From NCBI GenBank assembly GCA_003565105.1, contig PXDG01000119.1:1-28996 (forward strand): DNA of 28,996 nt, in the 5' to 3' direction. The notes beneath the pieces were generated by a model. That model was not told the DNA's origin and did no database searches. It was given only the letters and a program-made list of their open reading frames with translations. This document shows, one piece after another, positions 24,796 to 28,996 of the stretch (position 1 is the stretch's first letter; the number at the start of each line of letters is the position of its first letter). Source of the stretch: Parcubacteria group bacterium (lineage in GTDB: Bacteria > Patescibacteriota > Minisyncoccia > SW-4-49-11). The translations under genes and the position numbers were made by a program.

Positions 24796-26136
24796 TCAGT
24801 GTTTTTGAATCTTTAAGTCTAAGAAGACAGTATATCCGTCTTTTATTATAGCGAGGATACTGATACCCGTAAACACTTGAGCTAATATCAGCAGATTACC
24901 CCACCAAGTGTGCGTAATGGTAAAGATTATTGGTTCAGTATCATCAACTGGTTGAGAAGGTTCTACTACCCATAGGTTTGTATCTACATTCAGTTCTCCG
25001 TGAATACTATTGAATTGAATTTGATCAGAAGTTAGAGTCCAAGCTGATGAATATGGTCGATGAAATGCGATACCTAGTTGATCTGTTTGCCATTGATTGA
25101 TTTGAATAGATAGAGTGTGAGGTGATTCTTTTATGATATCAATATCTGTTGACGAGATCTTGGATGCTGCCGATTTTATTAACCGTGGAGTAGACACACT
25201 GGCATAGCCTCCCACTACCTGACCTGGGACAATAGTTCTTGTACGATACTCTCCAATTAAACGGATTTGCAAGTAATAATCTGTCTGCTCTTCCAGTTGA
25301 AGAGGTGGGCTCGTAACAATTCTTCGTGTTGGTAAACAGTATAGGGTACTTTCAAGGGATTCTTGACAGTCGATATTATCTTCGATATTATGCCACATCA
25401 AGTCAGTGAGGATTTCGTCTTGATAGAGTGAGTAAGCTATCTTTACGCCTAAATCAAGCTCTTCTAATTCAAATTTTAGATAATACTCCCCTGTTTTGGT
25501 TGGTTCTATCTTGAATACTAGTGTAGGTTCTCCAGCTTGCTCTTGTTCAGTTCCCCACATATTATTTGTATTACGTTGCCAATCAAGACTTTCTTGTACA
25601 GAGACTCGAGCCGATTGATAGGGGGAAATCTCTTGTAAAAGATGAGTGTCTATCTTGGTTTTAGTATTAGTAATAATATATGCAGGGTCTGAAAATTGGT
25701 CTGCAAGAAAATAGACATCCTGGATTGAGCTATCTCCTAAAACAAAGATGTCTTCAACAGACTCTACAACTGGCGGGACCGGTCCAATAAAATCACTATA
25801 TTGTGGCGTATAATGCAAATTGGGTCGTCCAAAAAAATAGATAAGAAGGGTAATAATAACCCCACTGAATGATCCAATCCAAATCAGCCGAATTGATGGG
25901 ATAGGAAGGAAATGAATCCTGCTTTTGGGTGAGACAGCAGTATTTGGTGAGGAATATTGTGGAATAAAAAGATTCAATACTATTAAGGCTCCGACGATAT
26001 ATTTATCGTAAAATCGGAATTCAATCATAGAATGAAATTGACTCAAGAGTATTAAGCTCAGGTACACAATTTGTAAGCAGACCCATACAGCCACAATTTT
26101 TTCTTTAAATACTGAAGGTTTTTTCATAAATATCAT
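24796..26136 (-). CDS. Membrane protein with large extracytoplasmic beta-domain, function unknown
   Basis: I place the start at base 26136 because that ATG overlaps the previous gene's TGA as ATGA, a pattern used elsewhere in this row; the open frame extends to 26208, and M4 (base 26127) is also possible. The 446-residue product has membrane segments at about 12-32, 45-58 and 84-102, an outer region at about 103-410 and a final span at 411-431. The outer region holds one cysteine pair (C257, C267) and a later 'FHRPYSSAWTL...NLWVV' block that recalls the outer beta-domains of GT-C and YfhO-like proteins. No catalytic motif is recognised. Flanking genes encode GT-C-like enzymes, so a role in glycan transfer is likely but unproven. 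Confidence 0.7.
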   Translation of the reverse strand: MIFMKKPSVFKEKIVAVWVCLQIVYLSLILLSQFHSMIEFRFYDKYIVGALIVLNLFIPQYSSPNTAVSPKSRIHFLPIPSIRLIWIGSFSGVIITLLIYFFGRPNLHYTPQYSDFIGPVPPVVESVEDIFVLGDSSIQDVYFLADQFSDPAYIITNTKTKIDTHLLQEISPYQSARVSVQESLDWQRNTNNMWGTEQEQAGEPTLVFKIEPTKTGEYYLKFELEELDLGVKIAYSLYQDEILTDLMWHNIEDNIDCQESLESTLYCLPTRRIVTSPPLQLEEQTDYYLQIRLIGEYRTRTIVPGQVVGGYASVSTPRLIKSAASKISSTDIDIIKESPHTLSIQINQWQTDQLGIAFHRPYSSAWTLTSDQIQFNSIHGELNVDTNLWVVEPSQPVDDTEPIIFTITHTWWGNLLILAQVFTGISILAIIKDGYTVFLDLKIQKH

Positions 26137-27830
26137 TCTATTCCTTGATATACATATAGTTGAATCATTTGATTTTGGGGAGGAAATATTGGTAATCGAG
26201 GATCCCATTGAGGATTATGAATTGGAATTTCATAACGAAACACATTAAGTAATTCAAGATTCTCACGCTGAATTTCTGCCGTGTATACGAAATAAGAATC
26301 AATCATCGTTTCAGAATCAAGATCCTCAATAGAAATTGTCTGATAATCTAAATCTGACCATGTGTATGCCCAATAAGGTAAAATTCGTGAGGCTTCATTT
26401 GCTTGGCTTATATTTCCAATCACTTTAATTGACGAAGCATTTGGGTTGGTCAAAGTTTCCGTAAAAAATCCGTCCAGCAGAGTGTAATACTCTCGTTGAT
26501 CAATCTTGTAATTTAATATAATACTGATAGATACAATTTGAACTAAGACATAGCAGGTTACAAGAAGAGTGATACGTTTGGGATAGCGTTGTTGAAATCG
26601 AGCCAGTCCAATCGATCCAATGATAAAAATGAATGGAATGATCACAGTAATAAATCGTCTAAGAAACCAAAGGAAATCTCGAGTAATCCGTGGATTATAG
26701 AGATATAGTAAAAATGGAAATATTAAAAGAAGAATCCAATACAATTGGCGTTTGCTAAAGATATCACGATAGGCCACGCCCCAAAGAAAAGGGATAAGTA
26801 CTAAGTAACTTCCAAAAGAAAGAAACAAAATTCGTTGACGTTGAATAAAATCAGTCCAGGTATTTTCGGTATCCCCTATATCTACTGTAGTAATTGCATC
26901 CGCATATTGTTCTCGTACATAATTACCACTAATATTTGCTACTACGAGAATAGATATTACTGTCACCGTCAACGCCAGACAAAATGCAATACAGTATCGT
27001 GACCAACCAATCCTCCATTGTATGAATAGGATGTGAATAGCCAGAGCAAAAAAGGCCATTAATCCTAGAGCTTCAACTCTTACTGTAAATGCAAAAGCTA
27101 TTGCAAAATAACTCAGAAGTATTTGTATCCAGGATTGAGATTCTTTCCCTTGCAAAAATATTGCAATAGCTCCCCATACCAGTGGTAAGAAAAGAGTTTC
27201 TGAATAGGTATATGAATACAACCATACCACAATCGGACTGAGTAAAAATACTAATGCAAGATACCTGTGAGAGATTTTTTTTTGATCCCAAATACATAAC
27301 ACTTGTTGAAGAGATATCACCGCAATTCCGAGGAGGAATAAATGAGCAATGACAAACCCCACTGTCCCCAGTACTCGTACAAATGGCACCAAATAAGCTG
27401 AATAAGCAAATAGAAAGCTCGGTGTTTGGAGTCCATTCGTAATATGTAATCCCCACTGAAAGTAATCAGTCTCAGAAAAAAACGAACCATTCTGAATAAG
27501 ATACTGTGTATTAATCATATACGCAGAATAATCTCGATCCATCTTAAAGTAATAACTAAACCCAGCTAAGATACATCCACTGGATACAAGCAATAAGATG
27601 GTTGTAAATCTTTGTTTTCTCATAGCAAAAATCAAAGACAATCCTCCGCATACAATAATGATGATAGATACTACAAAATGAATCCAAGTTGGAGCTGAAA
27701 AAATCAACGTGACACTTGTCCCAACAATAGAAAAGATGAGCCAACAATAGACAAAATGAAAGCTATTTCTATCAATATATTTTATCCAAGAAGTCAGCAT
27801 AGATTGCATTGACATTGATAGATTTACCAT
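26133..27830 (-). CDS. GT-C-type membrane glycosyltransferase candidate
   Basis: A 565-residue protein with about twelve membrane segments. After the third span the outer loop reads 'KMDRDYSAYMINTQYLIQNG', with D98 and D100 followed by YSAY; an acidic residue at this place is the catalytic site in GT-C enzymes of the ArnT/PMT/PglB group. 'ITNGLQTPSFLFAYSAYLVPF' fits the next helix pair. The C-terminal 150 residues form a soluble outer domain. It would transfer a sugar from a lipid carrier; donor and acceptor are unknown. The start overlaps the epimerase stop by seven bases; M6, M8 and M11 are alternative starts. Confidence 0.75.
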   Translation of the reverse strand: MVNLSMSMQSMLTSWIKYIDRNSFHFVYCWLIFSIVGTSVTLIFSAPTWIHFVVSIIIIVCGGLSLIFAMRKQRFTTILLLVSSGCILAGFSYYFKMDRDYSAYMINTQYLIQNGSFFSETDYFQWGLHITNGLQTPSFLFAYSAYLVPFVRVLGTVGFVIAHLFLLGIAVISLQQVLCIWDQKKISHRYLALVFLLSPIVVWLYSYTYSETLFLPLVWGAIAIFLQGKESQSWIQILLSYFAIAFAFTVRVEALGLMAFFALAIHILFIQWRIGWSRYCIAFCLALTVTVISILVVANISGNYVREQYADAITTVDIGDTENTWTDFIQRQRILFLSFGSYLVLIPFLWGVAYRDIFSKRQLYWILLLIFPFLLYLYNPRITRDFLWFLRRFITVIIPFIFIIGSIGLARFQQRYPKRITLLVTCYVLVQIVSISIILNYKIDQREYYTLLDGFFTETLTNPNASSIKVIGNISQANEASRILPYWAYTWSDLDYQTISIEDLDSETMIDSYFVYTAEIQRENLELLNVFRYEIPIHNPQWDPRLPIFPPQNQMIQLYVYQGIE

Positions 27831-28813
27831 GGCAAATCTTTATACCATTGAGGCATTGTTTTATATACTTCCCACTGTCGTCGAACTCCTTCGATAAAGG
27901 ACACTTTCGGATGATAGTTCAGCATTTTTTGGGCTTTAGAGATATCTGCGTACGTAATCGAAACCTCAGTTTTTGGAGCTTCTATATAACTTCTCTCGGC
28001 AGGTTGTTGCATGACTTCTTCCAAGGTATCAACAATCTCTGAGACAGTCACAGGGTTTGAGTTTCCAAGATTAAAGATTTCATAGGGACAATTGGCATCT
28101 AATGCGCCAATGATCCCTGAAACAATATCATCAACATACGTATAGTCCCGCCCCATCGAACCATCTCCATAAATAGATACTGGTTGATTATGATCGATCT
28201 GTTTCATAAAGCGTTGGATTACCATACCATAAGGGCGTTGGAGAGGTCCATATACAGTGAAAAATCTCAAACACGATACAGGAAGTTGATACAAATGATG
28301 ATAGGTGTACAAGAGTGTCTCCCCCATTCGCTTGGAGGCAGCGTACGGTGATACCGGTGTATTCACATCATCAGACTCTCTAAAGGGGACTTCTGTTCGA
28401 TTTCCATATACCGATGATGAGCTAGCAGATACAAAGTTCTGAATATGATACTCTACTGCTAAATCTGCCAGTACGGTAGTACCCATAATATTAACATCCA
28501 TATATAGATGAGGGTCTTTGACAGAATAGGGAACTCCCGCCATTGCTGCCAAATGAATGACTTTATCAATTTGATGCTCTTCAAAGATTTGCTTCATAGC
28601 ATTCTTATCTCGAATATCAGCTTCAATGAATAGATACGTTCCCTGAGATTCATTTGCTAAATCAAGTGTAATTTGGTTCGCTAATTCTTTTGCTTTTTTA
28701 TCGTAATATTGATGAAAATTATCAACACCTACAATAGAGTCTCCTCTTTGGAGTAAAGCTCTAGATACATATGATCCGATAAATCCTGCAGCACCAGTTA
28801 CTAAAATTTTCAT
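27824..28813 (-). CDS. NAD-dependent nucleotide-sugar epimerase, UDP-glucuronate 4-epimerase-like
   Basis: Extended short-chain dehydrogenase of the GalE/UDP-glucuronate epimerase group, supplying an activated sugar for glycan synthesis in the cytoplasm. The 329-residue product has the NAD loop G7-x-x-G10-x-x-G13 (TGAAGFIGSYV), 'VIHLAAMAGVPYSVKDP', a serine cluster at 131-134 (SSSSVYGN) and the catalytic Y157-x-x-x-K161 (YAASKRMGE). 'LRFFTVYGPLQRPYGMVIQRF' is typical of the UDP-glucuronate 4-epimerase branch; UDP-glucose 4-epimerase or a dehydratase relative is possible. It is the first gene of the glycan block, with its own promoter. Confidence 0.9.
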   Translation of the reverse strand: MKILVTGAAGFIGSYVSRALLQRGDSIVGVDNFHQYYDKKAKELANQITLDLANESQGTYLFIEADIRDKNAMKQIFEEHQIDKVIHLAAMAGVPYSVKDPHLYMDVNIMGTTVLADLAVEYHIQNFVSASSSSVYGNRTEVPFRESDDVNTPVSPYAASKRMGETLLYTYHHLYQLPVSCLRFFTVYGPLQRPYGMVIQRFMKQIDHNQPVSIYGDGSMGRDYTYVDDIVSGIIGALDANCPYEIFNLGNSNPVTVSEIVDTLEEVMQQPAERSYIEAPKTEVSITYADISKAQKMLNYHPKVSFIEGVRRQWEVYKTMPQWYKDLPW

Positions 28814-28839
28814 AAAGTTTGATATAGTGATATGAATTT

Positions 28840-28868
28840 AGTATACAAGACCTAGTCTATAAAATCAA
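28840..28868 (-). promoter_or_regulatory. Promoter of the epimerase-led glycan operon
   Basis: On the minus strand TTGATT (28863-28868) and TATACT (28840-28845) are separated by 17 bases, close to sigma-70 consensus. The start would fall near 28833, about 20 bases before the ATG. It is divergent to the tRNA promoter, with the two -35 boxes only 12 bases apart. Confidence 0.65.
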
Positions 28869-28880
28869 TTACTTAAGATA

Positions 28881-28910
28881 TTTACAAACCCACTCTTTTT
28901 CTGGTATACT
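28881..28910 (+). promoter_or_regulatory. Promoter of tRNA-Val
   Basis: TTTACA (28881-28886) and TATACT (28905-28910) are separated by 18 bases, and TG at 28902-28903 makes an extended -10. Transcription would start about three bases before the mature tRNA 5' end, leaving almost no leader for RNase P to remove. Confidence 0.65.
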
Positions 28911-28919
28911 TATTTCTAT

Positions 28920-28993
28920 GGGAATATAGCTCAGTTGGCTAGAGCGCGTCCTTGACGTGGACGAGGTCACAAGTTCGAGCCTTGTTATTCCCA
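28920..28993 (+). tRNA. tRNA-Val (anticodon GAC)
   Basis: A complete 74-base cloverleaf: acceptor GGGAATA pairs with TATTCCC, D-stem GCTC with GAGC, anticodon stem CGTCC with GGACG around loop TTGACGT, T-stem ACAAG with CTTGT around TTCGAGC, discriminator A. Positions 34-36 read GAC, decoding the valine codons GUC and GUU. The bases after the discriminator are CAA, so the CCA end is not encoded and must be added enzymatically. It ends three bases before the window edge. Confidence 0.95.
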
Positions 28994-28996
28994 CAA

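Noticed and set aside
26137..26208. Longer N-terminus for the 446-residue membrane protein
   Set aside because: The extra residues are polar, overlap the upstream gene by 76 bases and lack family support; the ATGA junction at 26133-26136 is the more natural start.
1..28996. UGA recoded as glycine, as in Gracilibacteria and Absconditabacteria
   Set aside because: Several genes end naturally at TGA with family-typical lengths and immediate ATGA junctions to the next gene.
1..28996. CRISPR arrays, insertion sequences, prophage or integron cassettes
   Set aside because: I saw no regularly spaced direct repeats, transposase or phage genes. The one tyrosine recombinase fits a housekeeping Xer enzyme rather than an integrase next to a tRNA, and the tRNA-Val is 23 kb away and intact.

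Overview
The window reads as chromosomal DNA of a low-GC, compact-genome bacterium, most likely of the Candidate Phyla Radiation (Patescibacteria). The signs are tightly packed same-strand genes with ATGA or few-base overlaps, weak Shine-Dalgarno signals, a SecA with an inserted segment and no zinc tail, and a membrane-anchored protein with the paired-cysteine 'ESC...PRQC' motif I associate with this group. TGA acts as a stop (mreC, mreD and others end in TGA), so the UGA-glycine code of Gracilibacteria/Absconditabacteria does not apply. The lineage is an inference; no marker gene here settles it.

Layout. 1-4902 (+ strand): a cell-shape/elongation operon with the 3' part of mreB, then mreC, mreD, PBP2 (mrdA) and a GT4 glycosyltransferase. 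4909-5964 (- strand): a Xer-type tyrosine recombinase. 5965-6323: the largest gene-free gap, holding a perfect inverted repeat with the 11-6-11 architecture of a dif site. 6324-14807 (- strand): a probable secA operon: secA, an anchored protein of unknown function, an M16 peptidase, a cysteine desulfurase, an O-antigen-ligase-like protein and a Gpi18/PIG-V-like mannosyltransferase. 14930-15340: a VanZ-like protein. 15433-17310: dnaK with a consensus promoter, a CIRCE operator and a terminator. 17379-20950: tatD and a class A penicillin-binding protein. 21041-28813: a surface-glycan block with a UDP-sugar epimerase, two GT-C-like membrane transferases and three uncharacterised membrane proteins. 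28920-28993 (+ strand): tRNA-Val(GAC).

How it fits together. Most genes serve the envelope: rod-shape peptidoglycan synthesis (MreBCD, PBP2, PBP1), protein export (SecA) and assembly of a surface polysaccharide or glycoprotein (epimerase, GT4, GT-C enzymes, O-antigen ligase-like protein). Strand layout is the main large-scale signal. Five genes on the left point right and seventeen on the right point left, meeting at the Xer gene and the dif-like palindrome. With + strand G excess on the left turning to C excess on the right, this is what a replication terminus should look like. The second clear regulatory signal is the CIRCE element over the dnaK promoter, which implies HrcA control of a dnaK that has no grpE, dnaJ or hrcA beside it.
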